Positions 12,103-23,867 are shown, counted from the stretch's first letter. The stretch is 64,000 bases of DNA from Pythium myriotylum (GCA_023091665.1 JALJCQ010000016.1:248001-312000); one strand, 5' to 3'. Numbers and translations: made by a program. The notes: generated from the sequence alone by a model not told the origin.

Positions 12103-12812
12103 ATGGCGACCAAAATGGCCACACCGAGCATTTTGGAGATCCCGGCACTTGATCACGCGGATGCTGCCTTCGCAATCACCTTACTCTTTGCGATCGTTGT
12201 CATACCTCCCATTTTCAGAATTCGTATGATGTACACGGCATGCTGGCTCGTATTTGCGACGTGCTCCCAGTTCGTCGACTCAAGTGCGGCTCTCGGCATC
12301 GCAACTTCCATGGGTATCACAGTCATGATCGGATGGTACGCGCTACGTATGTACGACCGCTACGCGTTTACTGCAGTTCTCAATGGGTGGCTTGGTCCCT
12401 GGGCTAAATCCACACCACTTGGAATCGTCGCTCGTCTCGGCGATCTTGCCATCCACTTGGTGTTGCCGCTTGTGCTTTTGTTTCTGTACCTACCTCACGT
12501 TCGAATGTGGATGTGTATCCCTGCTCTGATGTAAGTACCACACAGCCGCTGCATGAACATGTGAGGATTGCCAAGATGTTCATCACGATTTTTCGTTGCA
12601 GATCATCCAGATTGTGGATTAAGTTCGTGGTTGGAGGTGGACTATTCCCACAAGCAAACCATGTCTACCGCTTCGTGCCCCCACGCTCCAACCATTTTTG
12701 GGCTAAAGCTTATCGCATGGAACTCGTCCTCAACGTTCTCATCCCTTGCTGCTGCGAATACGCAAGATCGTCAGGAGTATATGATCAGTTGGTGTTAGGA
12801 CTTGTCTGGTAA
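12103..12812 (+). CDS. Multi-pass membrane protein, unrecognised
   Basis: Exons 12103-12530 and 12602-12812, joined over a 71-base intron with GTAAGT donor and TTGCAG acceptor, give 212 residues. Hydrophobic segments lie at about residues 20-40, 45-65, 68-85 and 112-142, with shorter ones near the C-terminus. The second exon has a charged loop, VYRFVPPRSNHFWAKAYRME, and then a Cys-rich hydrophobic stretch with three adjacent Cys. The ATG in ATGGCGACCAAAATGGCC is in a reasonable context. I do not recognise the family. It converges with NSE4; the stop codons are 86 bases apart. Confidence 0.75.
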
Positions 12813-12897
12813 CTCGGCACCATCAATAAAATGCTCTGAATAGAGCAAGACCTCCATTGTTCCATTGACTACAAAGTAACGCGAACTACCATAGAAC

Positions 12898-14091
12898 CTA
12901 AGAACGATGGCCAACAAGAGGCTCTTCGTGGCCCCAAGCACTGGCGATCTCTTGCCATTGTGCAGGAGTGATGCTGATGATGCTTTGCGTTTGTGCTGGG
13001 ACGACTTCATCAGTACGCCCATCATGGCTCTCTTTTGTAGCGATGATGTTAGTTCACGTACAGGCATACAGTGCGACGTCAATTCGTCAACTTACCAAGA
13101 TATGGAATACCCCGGCCATCAACACCAACTTCAATGGATCCATTGCGAACAAGAAATGACATGTCGAATATGTTCTCCACAGTCTGAAATCGCACATGCA
13201 TCAGCCGTGGGTGAAGATCGCCTACTCGAAAGTGGCTGACCTGAGTGAAGCTTCTGGGATTGATCACAACATCGAACATTCGCTTGTTGTGCACACTGTC
13301 CATTTTACTCTGCAGTACTTCAAGGCGAGCAGCTTGAGCATCCTTGCGGTCTTTCTGCCCTCCGACCCAGCCTTAGTTAGCACTATGTTCTTAGGTTAGC
13401 GCCGTCACGAATTTTACGCTCACCTTGCTTGTGTACTCGCTCGGCTGGGTTGCCTGTACGTCTTCATCTTCACGTGCACGGCGAGCTCGTTTGCGCTCTT
13501 TATGGACCACTTGGGTGTCCATAAGACCAAACCTGAGGTTAGCATCAGTTGTCAGTCACACTGTTGCAATGAAGTAAAGCGCATAGAATTGTCAAGAACT
13601 CACAGAAAGCTAACGTCCGGCACCGATCGGAAGCAAGCGCCAGCTGCTGTGCCGAGCAGTTCCCAGTCAAATGCCCCACCTGCTTCAGGGCAGCACGCTT
13701 CGCGACTGCTCTTGATTAAGTCGGAGACGTCATACTTGGTTAGGTCACTGGCGCCGAGCGCTTGAGACTGCTTGGCCACTGCCATGTTGAGCTCGTCCAA
13801 GTTGGATGCGTCCAAGTTGGCCTCGCGAGGATAGCACACGTCTTCGTACATCTCGTCGAGCTCTTGTGTTGTTGCGAGAAAGCGATTGGACGTCAGCTTG
13901 GCGAGCTCCGTGGCGTTCTCCTTCATCTCTTGGTAGAGCTCGCGTTCCTTCCAACGGACATGGCGTCGCTCCTGGTCGGTTAGCTTGGAGTTTTCAAGGA
14001 AGCCGCGCTTCCGGTCACGAGGGCGTGCGCTCCTCGCGGACTGCGAGGGCTGCTCCTCGTCGTCATCGCGGCGAGAGGCCGGGGACGCCAT
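12898..14091 (-). CDS. NSE4: NSE4, kleisin subunit of the SMC5/6 complex
   Basis: Bridges the SMC5 and SMC6 heads in a nuclear genome-stability complex. Five exons. The first encodes a charged N-terminus and a helical region (RRHVRWKERELYQEM to LIKSSREACCPEAGGAFDWELLG) matching the Nse4 N-terminal helical domain. A basic linker with KERKRARRAREDED follows. The C-terminal winged-helix domain is built from three exons: FDVVINPRSFTQ, TVENIFDMSFLVRNGSIEVG, and DGRGIPYLE with SHDG and ITPAQWQEIASAWG. The NPRSFTQTVEN and FLVR.G strings are the family signature. The stop at 12898-12900 requires the join of GIPYL through a G/AG codon. Start codon is 255 bases from the divergent ArfGAP-DENN gene. Confidence 0.92.
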
Positions 14092-14346
14092 GCTGGTTCC
14101 TGTAAGTGGCGCGGGATGTTCGCGCCAACTTTTACCATCACTCTCGGGAGAGTGGAGTGTAACCCGTGTAACCTCCTCTCAAAATTAATCTCGCGGGTTT
14201 TCGCGGGAAAACCGATTTTCGAACTCGAAGATGCGACGCGGGGACAGCTACAGAAATAGACCTCACGGAATGGGACTGGAACGCTTATCTTCTGGCCACT
14301 GAGCTGTGCGACGCAGTGAAAGAAAGCGAGGAGTGGCGGGGCCGCG

Positions 14347-17300
14347 ATGATGATGTTCGGCAGCCGCACGGCGAGTGCGCGGGGCCTCGCGTCCTCGGGA
14401 ACGCCCGCTCAGGTTGCGCAGCGGAAAATCCAAGAGATCTTCCAGGCGTCCCCCGAGAACCAACGCTGTGCAGACTGTACAGCTCGATTGACTGATAGCG
14501 TGTGGGCTAGTACGACGGTCGGTGCCTTCCTATGTATCCACTGTGCAGGTGCCCATCGCACGCTCGGCGTTCAGGTATCGAGGATCAAATCGCTCCACCT
14601 GGACACCTGGGCGGACGAGGATGTTCCAGCGATGAAAGGGGGCAACAAACGAACCCAAGACGTATATGCGAAACATGCAGATAAATGGTTCTCACTGGAC
14701 TCCAGCTACGCTCTAACGCCGGAATCGGATACGACGGCCCGCGAGCGCACTATCCGTGCGAAGTACGAAGACATGAAATTCACGAAGTCACCTACTGCTC
14801 AGCAGATTGCGGACATTGCTGCTACAGGAGGTTCAGCTACAAGTCGAATATCTGAAGAGAAGGGTCAGGATTCACCTGAACATCCGGAAGACTCCCCGAC
14901 TTCTCCGACTCACAGTGAAGGCCAGCGGGAAAGTAGAACACCGTCGACAAACCCGACACCACCCAGGGCAATGCAACACGAGGCCAATCACCAGCGCGCA
15001 CCCGGTCAGACTTCTAACAAAGACAGCGGAAATCAAGATGCGACAAAATCACGAAATGTTGTAGAAGTAAGCAAACGCTTCGTGAATTACTTTGTCGTCC
15101 TTGGCCGTGGTAACCTCATGCCAAACCAGAGCTGTACGCACTCTTCTCAACCTCGATTTAATCATGCAAACTAACATTGTGTTTCTGCATAGTGGAAAAG
15201 ACCAAAGGGCCAACTGATATCCAGTTCTTTCCCAGCGTTATTGATCAGTATCCGGAACAGTTCGATGACACTCAGCTATCGACCCATCTCGCCCAATTCG
15301 CATTTCCAGAAGGATATACCCTCAGCCAAGCCTACACTCCACCGACTTTCTTCTCGTTTGTGCTCACAAACGTTAGTGGGGTCAAGACATACTCATGCGC
15401 GCTCAGGTTTTATGAGGAACTCCATCCGCTCGAAGTCGTGTCTCTTCTGGCACCATACTATCGTCAGTCGGAGAAACCGCCGGCATTGTCTGCTGCTTCT
15501 CGCCGAACAGGTGAATTGCGCCAATGCTCCTCTGCGTAATCGCCAATTTTGAGCAACGTTTTCTCGACAGGATCACAACTCGAGAGCAGCAACAACCAGG
15601 TACATGCAGAGTTGCCGATGTGGCTCCAAGATCTATCTGGCCATACAGCGAGCTCTCCAGGGCCAGTGTTCTGCCCAAAATGCGTTGTAGTGATGTCGCA
15701 CTACCCATACTTCTCGGCATTCCGCCAATTCTTACAGCAAATTTATCGCATCACGTTGTCTGAGGCCCCAATGCCGATAGAGCGATACATCGGAAACTTT
15801 GTCAGCGAGATCCCGTTGCCCCCACACGGGCAGATTCAGGTGCAGCTCACACTTCCTGATCGGAACTTCATCATATCTCGCCCCCCCAGAAATGAACTTC
15901 CTCTTGTCGATGTAAGCGAGCATCACAATGCCAAGTCCGTCAGTGTCCTGACCTACTTTATTTTGTCACAGTTCCCTTTTCGGCCACTCTTTCAAGCGCT
16001 AGATATTAGTAACGTGCTCCAACTTTTCACGTATGCGGTGCTAGAGTATAAGGTGAGCCATAAATCATGGGGATCAGGAGCATTTTCCTGAGCAGCTTTC
16101 GCAGATAGTGCTTTGTTCGAAGCGCATTGCGTTGTTGACTCCAGCGGCGGAAACTATCCTGGCACTACTTCTACCGTTCTCGTGGCAAGGGGCGTACATA
16201 CCTGTGTTACCATCGTCACTTTTGGATGTTATTGATGTGAGTCGATTCAATGATCGTAGTATGGACAAGTTGTAAGTGTTCATGCATCTGATCATCGCGA
16301 TAGGCACCAGTACCGTTTCTAGTTGGTGTTCACGCCGACTGCATGACGGATGCTTCAAATCATGCTACAGGCGTCGTGTTTGTTGACCTTGATCACAATA
16401 GGTGAGTGGAAAAGTAACGTTACAGTCTATGATATAAGTCAAACGCTCAAGTGTTTGCTCACATCAGAATCATCCCAGCAATTGATGAGTGCGGTAAAAC
16501 TGTTTCGATTCCTAAGCTTCCAGAGCGAGAAGGGGCAAAGCTTCGTGTCAAGCTCTTCGAGCATGCGAATGTTAGTGCCATTGATTGTTCAGGCTATCTC
16601 ATGTTGCCTAACTGGGTATTTCAGATCTTCGACCCTTTCTCTGCAGGGCTCAATAGGATTGATCTCGTATGGAATATTGAACCTACTTTGTGAGGAGTGA
16701 ATTTGTGGCTCACGCTGTCACCTCATTGCTTGCGTAGGCCTTTCCAAATGACGAACATCTCACTCCAATTGGCGACTTCGCGTCGGAGCGGGGCCACACG
16801 GTCCCTCTCACGCAAAAAATCTCCGATACTTCACAGTCCGATAGCACAAACACCTCGACATACGCAGTTGGAAAGATGATCCGTGGGCGAAAGACAAGCA
16901 GTGCTCAGTCATCGTCTTCAAGCCAAGCTAGCACGTCAGCACCGTCTCCTATGCCGAGAAATGGTGCGGCGCCACCGACGCCGAGCAGACTGAGCTCATC
17001 AGGCTCTCATTTCGCCTCCGGATCTCAACCAGTTCCACTTGGAGTGGATGGTATCGGAGGACTCACCGACAGTACGTACAACGACTCGGAGAGTTTCTCG
17101 ACGCAGGGGATTCGCCGAGCATTCTTGCGATTCTTCGTTACTCTTCTGAGGAAATACGCCACATACTTGGTAGGTAGATGAGGTCGGAGAATGGATTCAT
17201 GGTGGCCTAATTACCTCCATTGAAGAATCTATCTGCAGCAAGCAGCAATAAGCCAACGGACTCGCTCTTTGACTCGGAAGCATTTCTGCGCGAGAATGTG

Positions 17301-19504
17301 GATGCTGCATCGCGACCATTTGTTGCACAGCTTATCAGCACACAGATGTTTGATAGGTTCGTCGAAGATAGAGTCTTCAATCCAATGCTACCTGAAGTCC
17401 TATTCTTCGACCAGTCTATCAATCAAAAGCTGAATCGGTCGCTCACAATCGGCAAGAAAAAGTACGATTGCAGTTTCCTCGATGACCACTCAGACGATAT
17501 CCGAGAAACATTTATTGCGCCGCCGCCTTCCAATATTGGTTTACCCGATGATGGAACTGTCTACAGGGTTCGTACGCACAAATATACGCGCTCAAATAAC
17601 GGTACTAACGTGGCAAAAACCTCACATGTTATCAGTACAAGGCGTTTCCGAAACTCAAAAAGTAAGGCCAAACCTTTAGTCAGAAATGCTGGCGACAAGG
17701 CTGATATCTTGCGATGATCCAGGGCTCTCTTTGGCACTGTCCGCAAGCCGCGAGAGTTGTTCACGTCGCGAGAGCAACAGCGCAACACTGCTCAAATTGA
17801 CTTTCATCAGCGGCTCTTCACACTTAGCAGGTGAATTGAAGAGTGAGTGCCAACATATCATGAAGTTTTGACCTGGTAATTCTGAAGGTGCAAGAAGGGT
17901 AGCACAGCCACCTGGGAAGGAACTCGCCGCCTAATCATCTGTGTGCGTTTATATTTCTCGATATTGATGTATTGGGAGACTCACAAACTGTTTGTAGCTA
18001 CAAAAGCAATATCGCAAGTACGCTGCGCGCAAACACTACTTGCGTTTGAGAAGGTCTGCGATTCTCATCCAGCGATGGGCTCTTGCATACATGAAGGTAT
18101 TTGCGTTTGGAACTAGTCGTCAGGTCTCTCGTCACAGTTGCTGATTGCTTGTAAACACAGGGGAAGCGAGACCGTCATACCTTTGTTCTCCTTCGGCAGT
18201 CCGCCATAAATCTACAAGCTACGTATCGGATGTACATCGCAAGGAAGAGGTATATAGATCAGCGCAGCGCACTGCGCAAGATCCAGTTCTTCGCCCAGGG
18301 GTATATCCTCTTCTCTCGTTACCAGCGGGCTAAACGCGGCTTTCGACGACTTCAAGCCCAGTGGCGCAGCAGTTTCCACAAGCGGACATACAAGAACCTC
18401 AAACATCAAATTATTCGCATGCAAAGTCGGGTTCGTGGCCATTTATCGCGCCACCACACCATGAAGTAAGATGTCGCCGAACTCGTGTCGAAGAAATGCG
18501 CTGACACTGTTTTCTATCAGGTGGAAGTTGGAGATGTTTGAAGGGTTTCGACGAAAGATATTCGACTTGTGGGAGCAGTGCGATGTCCCATTGCTCCATA
18601 GATCTAAGTTCTGGCTCACTTTCAACCGTCCCGATTTCTTCAACCTCGGTGTACGTTTCTCACAACTGTACCATGTACTCAGTGCCACTCACTATTGGTC
18701 GCAGATCTACTTGGAAGAAGAGCGACGACTACAAGCGTACTTTCGAGAGACGAATGCGGCCGTTCACGATGCGTATGAGTACTCAACGCAGACTCAATTG
18801 GGGGCAAAGGAGGCGAAGAAAAGGGGTGTGAAATCAGCGTTTCGTTCCCTTGTCGGCTCGAATGGAAAACCTGATTCTGAGAGAAAAGGCATTTCCAACG
18901 TTGTACGTCATCAATGCTAAGTTTTCTCACATCCGTCAGACTCAACCACTTATTCTAGGCGTCTGCTCGAATCGACGAAGAGCGCCATCAATTATATGAG
19001 TCTCTCAAGCGGCAAACGAGTGTTACCGTGAGGTCGTCGTTCTACCAACAATTTCGTATTCCTCTGGAATCAAGGAAGAAGAAGCGTCGCTTAGCAAACC
19101 TCGTGTGGACTAGCTACAACGAAGCTGGCGTGAGTGCGGAAGTATTCATCACTGTGAGCTGTTTCTCGGATCGCTACCATCCACTTCCAGCACAGATTGA
19201 TCGCCACAAGCAGATCCGCATCCGGGACGACCTTGCATTCACCGTCAACGCAGCGCTAAAGTCCATTCGCTACGCATCCCCTCACCCCGAATCGACCTTG
19301 TTGCAGCCGAAGGAGCGCGAGTTGATCGAGCTGCAGCACCAAGTGAGGATGCTCGCGGCACAGAACCATCGCCTGACAAGTGAACTCCAACAGTCTCAAC
19401 GTGAGATAAGTCGACTGCAAATGGAGCTCCAGCTCCAGCAGCAACCTCAGCTTCGCAAGCGCAGCAGTATTGCAATCTTGCAGCAGCATGGACCACAACA
19501 GTAG
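14347..19504 (+). CDS. ArfGAP-DENN-IQ fusion protein (Arf GAP plus Rab-GEF-type module)
   Basis: A long multi-exon gene of roughly 1,300 residues. Residues ~35-130 are an ArfGAP zinc domain: CADC, then WASTTVGAFLCIHC, AHRTLGVQVSRIKSLHLDTW, including the catalytic Arg of HR. A Ser/Pro/Thr-rich linker of ~110 residues follows. The uDENN begins FVNYFVVLGR and continues across an intron (GTAACC...CATAG) into SVIDQYPEQF and FAFPEGYTL. The cDENN has FCPKCVVVMSHYPYFSAFRQFL, SKRIALLTPAAETILALLLPFSWQ, YIPVLP and APVPFLVGV. The dDENN region has IRRAFLRFFVTLLRKY and RPFVAQL. Several IQ-type helices follow (KQYRKYAARKHYLRLRRSAI, TYRMYIARKRYIDQRSALRK), then a charged helical tail ending in a coiled coil. 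DENN modules activate Rab GTPases and ArfGAPs switch off Arf, so the product should act in membrane traffic. Individual intron borders in the dDENN region are less certain. Confidence 0.85.
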
Positions 19505-19627
19505 GATGTTCTCACTCGGTGATAGAGCACCCTATAATTGAACCACGCAATCTTCCCACGGATGCTTCATTGTACAGTACCGGTATCGGCTCGCTAACAT
19601 TGAGGACACTTCCGGGCAGGGCAAACA

Positions 19628-20310
19628 ATGACGAGCACCCTTGGTGAGAGTTCCGTTGAGTCCGACCTAGGGACCAGCCACGGTGGTCAACCAGGAGTCA
19701 TCTCTCGTGAGACGATTACGAACCAACGTCCGTAATCACACATCCATGCGAAAACAGTTGCGACCATCGACTGCGAGTCGCATCAATGGCGCCTCAACCG
19801 TGCTGAGGCGGCCACCAGTAACGTCGCTCCCCCGCGTCTCCCTGCGGCGTCCGTTGATGGTCTCGGTGGACGTCCGACCCTCCATCGCGAAGTCTGAGTC
19901 GGACCCTCGTCGACGGACTGCATCCTCGCTCTTCTCTCGTGGCTGTCACCTGCGCGAGCATTCAGCCGGAGACGGCGCCCACCAGCCACAAGAAGTGTGG
20001 GAATGGGGCCGAGCTGTCTCAGGATTACGCTCCTCCGGACCGACTTGCCGCGGACCTTCAACCTGGAAGAGCGACCTTCACTCCCACGAAGCTATCATCC
20101 AATCATCTCCATTTCACCCAGCAGAGAGATTGGGTGAAACGAGTCCGATCACTCAAAATGGCGGAAAGATCCAACCTCCTCGTGGGTAAATGGATGAAGG
20201 ATTCTGGGGTTTTGGGTGGTCTCGTTCGCGTCAACTTCTCTGTCCCAATATGCGAAGAAGCCTCCAGGGCGACCGACCCACCACTCGGTATTGAAGTGGC
20301 ACCGCCGTAA
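19628..20310 (+). CDS. Possible small gene with unresolved exon structure
   Basis: The 857 bases between the ArfGAP-DENN stop and the F-box start contain several overlapping protein-like open stretches that no simple pair of splice sites joins. An ATG at 19628 opens 35 codons. A Ser/Arg-rich frame covers 19683-20189 without an ATG at its start. A different frame at 19939-20310 reads naturally (SQDYAPPDRLAADLQPGRAT, then FTQQRDWVKRVRSLKMAERS) and ends GIEVAPP. A donor near 19865-19900 with an acceptor near 19965 could connect the last two. It may be a real basic disordered protein, a decayed gene, or only 5' sequence of the F-box gene. Confidence 0.3.
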
Positions 20311-20360
20311 TCACTCGGACCGCCGGCATCTCGAATCGTCCACTGAGACTAGAGAGAACC

Positions 20361-22025
20361 ATGGCGAACGCCACTCTGTCTCCACCACAACTGGATCCGA
20401 TGGGCGCCACCTTCTCCTCGTCCGACTTGCCCAAGAAGCCCACGTCCTCGCTGACGGATCTCCATGAGGAGCTCCTCGCGACGGTTCTCGGATTCATGGC
20501 GCCGCGTGATATCGAGGCGCTGACAGTCGCCTCCAAGGTAGTCGCGCGCGAGGTGTTGCCGCGATTCCCGATTTGGCGAGATCTCTTCTGCTATCGATGG
20601 AGTATGTTAAACTTCGAGCTTGAACGTGGCGGTGACGACCACTCGGTGGACATCGAATTGGATGAGCGATTGAAGGCGCTCGCGCCTGGGTACGAAGTTA
20701 TTGCTGACGGCTCTGCAAAGACACGCATGGAAGCGTTGTGCGCGTGACTTTGCTGACTTGCTCTTGTGTGTGCGTAGCTGCTCAGAGAGCCGATTATACC
20801 AGCTCCTTGCCCATGCCGTAACGCCCGTCCCATCGTTTGCGGACATCCGACAGACTCAGCGCGCTCAGTATTTTTCTAACCACGATCATGTGTAAGTGCA
20901 CGGTTTGTTGAGATGATGTGGGAAGCAGATCGTCACGAGCGTGTGTGACTGATAGTATTGAAGCGATTGGGAACCCACCGCGACGGCGGACACTTGATAT
21001 CACATTTACTGGACGATATCTCGGAGGCGATCGTTGTGTTCGAAGTAACGCACCATTCGCTCCAACTTTTCGCGTCGCAGTCTACGCTGTTGCTGGAGGG
21101 CATCGGCGCAAGCGTTACCGCGTTGGGCTTGCCAGTAGTGGCTACTTCGAGATTACGATTAGTAAACCAACCAAACCGGCGCCAACACAGGGGCGAATGG
21201 GCCGATTTCATCAAATTTGGCGACATGCGAGTGAGGACACAACTGCGATTGGCCTTGCCATGTCCTCATTCCCATTGATCGACAAAATGCCCGGGTGGGA
21301 TGCCCAATCTGTTGGGTATCACGGCGACGATGGTCACTTCTTCCACCGCACCGACCGAGTAAGTAACTGCATCTGGTGTCGAGGTGCCGATCGACAGCTT
21401 ACGGAAATCCATGATATGACAGGGTCGACCTTTCTCCGAACCTTTCGGTGTTGGTGACACAATCGGGTGTGGCATTCGAAGAGACCTTCAGTCTTCTCGA
21501 TCCTTTGCTTATTTCACAAACAATGGCGCCGTCATACCGAGTAAGAAAGCGTGATTGATGCGTTTTGGAATGTATTTACTAATAACGATCGACTGCCAGA
21601 CGGCAACTTGCCAAACGAATGCCCCCATACCTTCTGGTACCCAGTTGTCGGATTGGATTCACACAATGTTGTCCACTTCAACTTTGGCCAAGACCCATTT
21701 GCCTGCGCAGAAGCTGTGGGTACGTTGACTCTATGTTGCAAGTTTACCCTTTTTCGGTTCATGATTTGACGGTGGTCTTTCATGATTTCTCGGATCAGAT
21801 GCGTTATTCGCTGAGTCAGACGGACAATTCGATTTGCTCGCAACCCACTTGTCGTGGTACGACATAGCTGAATCTGATGCAGAATCCACAGGCGATGAGT
21901 ACATCGATACTTCCACGTCGGAAGTCGGCGACTCCGACGAGGGTGACTCAGATCTAGGATATGATCGTTTGTCTGATATGTCGGACATTGTGGAGTTTAT
22001 GAATGGGTTAGTCGAGAATGAATAA
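20361..22025 (+). CDS. F-box and SPRY domain protein
   Basis: Predicted substrate adaptor of an SCF-type ubiquitin ligase. Six exons. The F-box lies at about residues 28-75: LTDLHEELLATVLGFMAPRD, then VLPRFPIWRDLFCYRW. The SPRY domain is in the second half: RYRVGLASSGYFEITI, VGYHGDDGHFFHR, DTIGCGIRRD, SFAYFTNNGAVIP, WYPVVGLDSHNVVHFNFGQDPF. The splice joins restore the expected order, with GRPFSEPFGVGDTIGCGI directly after HRTDR. The tail of ~70 residues is Asp/Ser/Glu-rich and ends VEFMNGLVENE. F-box plus SPRY is also the layout of animal FBXO45, but orthology is not shown here. SPRY domains bind short peptide motifs in targets. Confidence 0.88.
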
Positions 22026-22109
22026 TGTAACAGCGGAAATGTCCAAAAGTATGTCCAATGGTTCGCGATAGCTGCTGTGAGGTGATGCGTCTAAGGCAAT
22101 ACCTACGGC

Positions 22110-23867
22110 CTACTTTAGCATCGCTGCTTGTTTCTGGATAACTTCCATGATAGGACCAACGTTCGAGTAATCGAGGTTATGTTCATCACAGAAAGCTCGC
22201 GCAAGCTGCTCTGGATCGTCGTTCTCGTACACGGAGAGCGTAACAGATTGGCCGCTAAACTCGATATCGAACGACAATAGAAACTCTCCTCTCGCTGGCC
22301 TCTGTGGGACTTGCTGAGAAAGCTGCTGAGAGTTGGCCACTTGCTGCGAGAGTCGTGGCTGGCCTTCACTCGATTGCTGTTGCTTCTCTGCAATGAGGTT
22401 TTTGAGAGTTTTTTCAAGCAGGTTCTTGCACTCAAGCAGTTGGTCTCCATCGAACTGCAAGCCCAACTCAGACCAAATGATTTCGTGCTTTTCCACACAA
22501 AAAGTGTTCGCCACAAATCCAGGTTGCTCGCCCTCATAGTACATTAGATCAAACACTCGACCGCTCAGCGTTACTGGGAGCTGCACGTATGGTTGGGTCT
22601 GAACGGGTTGCTCTTCCTTCAGCGGTTCAATGCTTGTACCTTGTTCAACACCACGCGCTGCAACGGCTGCACTAACTTGCCTCTGAAGCGCATCTGCAAG
22701 TTGAGCTGCATTTTGATCAAACATGGGGCCTTCTTGCATTCCAATATTCTTGAGAAATAGCTCGACGGTACGCTCGACGCTGTCGCCCTCGAAATATTCG
22801 AGATTCGCTTCCTGATTGTCACCGATAGTGATGGGCAGTCTTACAAGTGGCAGGCGACGAGATGTCGTAGCTTGGGCTGCCAAGGCTGCTACTTTCTGTT
22901 CTTCTTCGTCTCGCGCCATTTCAGCGATTTTGTTTTCTATGATCTGAACGATTTGAGCGGACATTTGACTTGCACCGTCCGCACTAGCCAACCCGTTATC
23001 GTCCAGATAACGGGCGGCACTCTCACGAGATGTAAAACCCTCGTAGTGGACCAAGATTGTCGGACGATTATTCACCGTGAGCGGGATAGAAAACAATTCA
23101 TTCGCTGGTGCTGGAGGCGATGATGGCGGTGGAGAGTCTTGCGATATTGGCTGAACAGACGCACGTTCAGCAATCCGACGAACAATCTCTTGTGCAATCT
23201 GCGGAGCAGATCGCTCGATGAAGGCTGCGTCGGTGATTCCGGCAACTCGAAAAGTTTCTCGTGCCTCTTCCATCGGATCTCCGTTCTCAAAATGGCGTGC
23301 AGTGGCTTCCCGGCCGTCGATCGACAAATGGAACGAAAAGAGTTCCTTACGGGCAGGCTTCAGGTCATCGAGTTTCTGAACGACTATCTCGACAATTTGT
23401 GGATACAACTCGCGCATGACGTCCATGGAATAACCTCCGTCGTACAAGAACCGTTCCACTGCGACCTCCACAGTCTCACTTTCCAGTTTCTTGAAATCGC
23501 GGGTAGCGCCGTTTATCGTAAGCGGCATCGTCAGCTGGACCGTTGGCTTGAGTGTTGCTGTCTCCGATGCCTGGAGTGCCTCCATTCGACCTCGGAGTAA
23601 ACCCGAGAGCTGGTCAACGACTGCACGAACACGCGCAGCATCGCTGTTAGCTAGAAGACCGTGGTTTCGCGCGAAGGTCACTGCTGCGTCTTCGACTGTC
23701 TCTCCTCGCATAAGCTGAAGGTCTCTTGTACTGCCGTCAATCTGGATAGGCAATGTGATCAGCACGTCTGGCCCAGCACCACGCGTCGAGGATGTAGCTG
23801 CGTTCTGGGCGACAGCCAAAGCAGCAAACGTGGCGAACACCACCATGTAAGATGACTTCTTCCACAT
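22110..23867 (-). CDS. Secreted protein of seven tandem ~65-residue repeats
   Basis: Single-exon 585-residue frame when started at the ATG at 23867. That ATG gives a signal peptide (MWKKSS, then a hydrophobic core, ending AVAQ). The frame is open further upstream but that part has no signal and reads as untranslated sequence. The mature chain is seven copies of one module. Each starts with a beta-like LPI.IDG or LPL.ING strand, then a line like L.YYEGD/E....A..F, then a two-helix stretch ending in an Ile/Leu/Val-rich helix. Repeats 4 and 6 are followed by Gln/Pro-rich linkers. Cysteines are few and confined to the last two repeats. No Pfam-style family is recognised with confidence. No RxLR motif follows the signal peptide and no HDEL-type retention signal is present, so secretion or an endomembrane lumen is inferred. 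Confidence 0.8.
   Translation of the reverse strand: MWKKSSYMVVFATFAALAVAQNAATSSTRGAGPDVLITLPIQIDGSTRDLQLMRGETVEDAAVTFARNHGLLANSDAARVRAVVDQLSGLLRGRMEALQASETATLKPTVQLTMPLTINGATRDFKKLESETVEVAVERFLYDGGYSMDVMRELYPQIVEIVVQKLDDLKPARKELFSFHLSIDGREATARHFENGDPMEEARETFRVAGITDAAFIERSAPQIAQEIVRRIAERASVQPISQDSPPPSSPPAPANELFSIPLTVNNRPTILVHYEGFTSRESAARYLDDNGLASADGASQMSAQIVQIIENKIAEMARDEEEQKVAALAAQATTSRRLPLVRLPITIGDNQEANLEYFEGDSVERTVELFLKNIGMQEGPMFDQNAAQLADALQRQVSAAVAARGVEQGTSIEPLKEEQPVQTQPYVQLPVTLSGRVFDLMYYEGEQPGFVANTFCVEKHEIIWSELGLQFDGDQLLECKNLLEKTLKNLIAEKQQQSSEGQPRLSQQVANSQQLSQQVPQRPARGEFLLSFDIEFSGQSVTLSVYENDDPEQLARAFCDEHNLDYSNVGPIMEVIQKQAAMLK

Noticed and set aside
11768..12107. Minus-strand frame open for about 110 codons
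   Set aside because: It has no ATG until the last 43 codons, no supporting splice site and no recognisable motif, and it overlaps the promoter of the plus-strand membrane-protein gene. Chance openness is likely.
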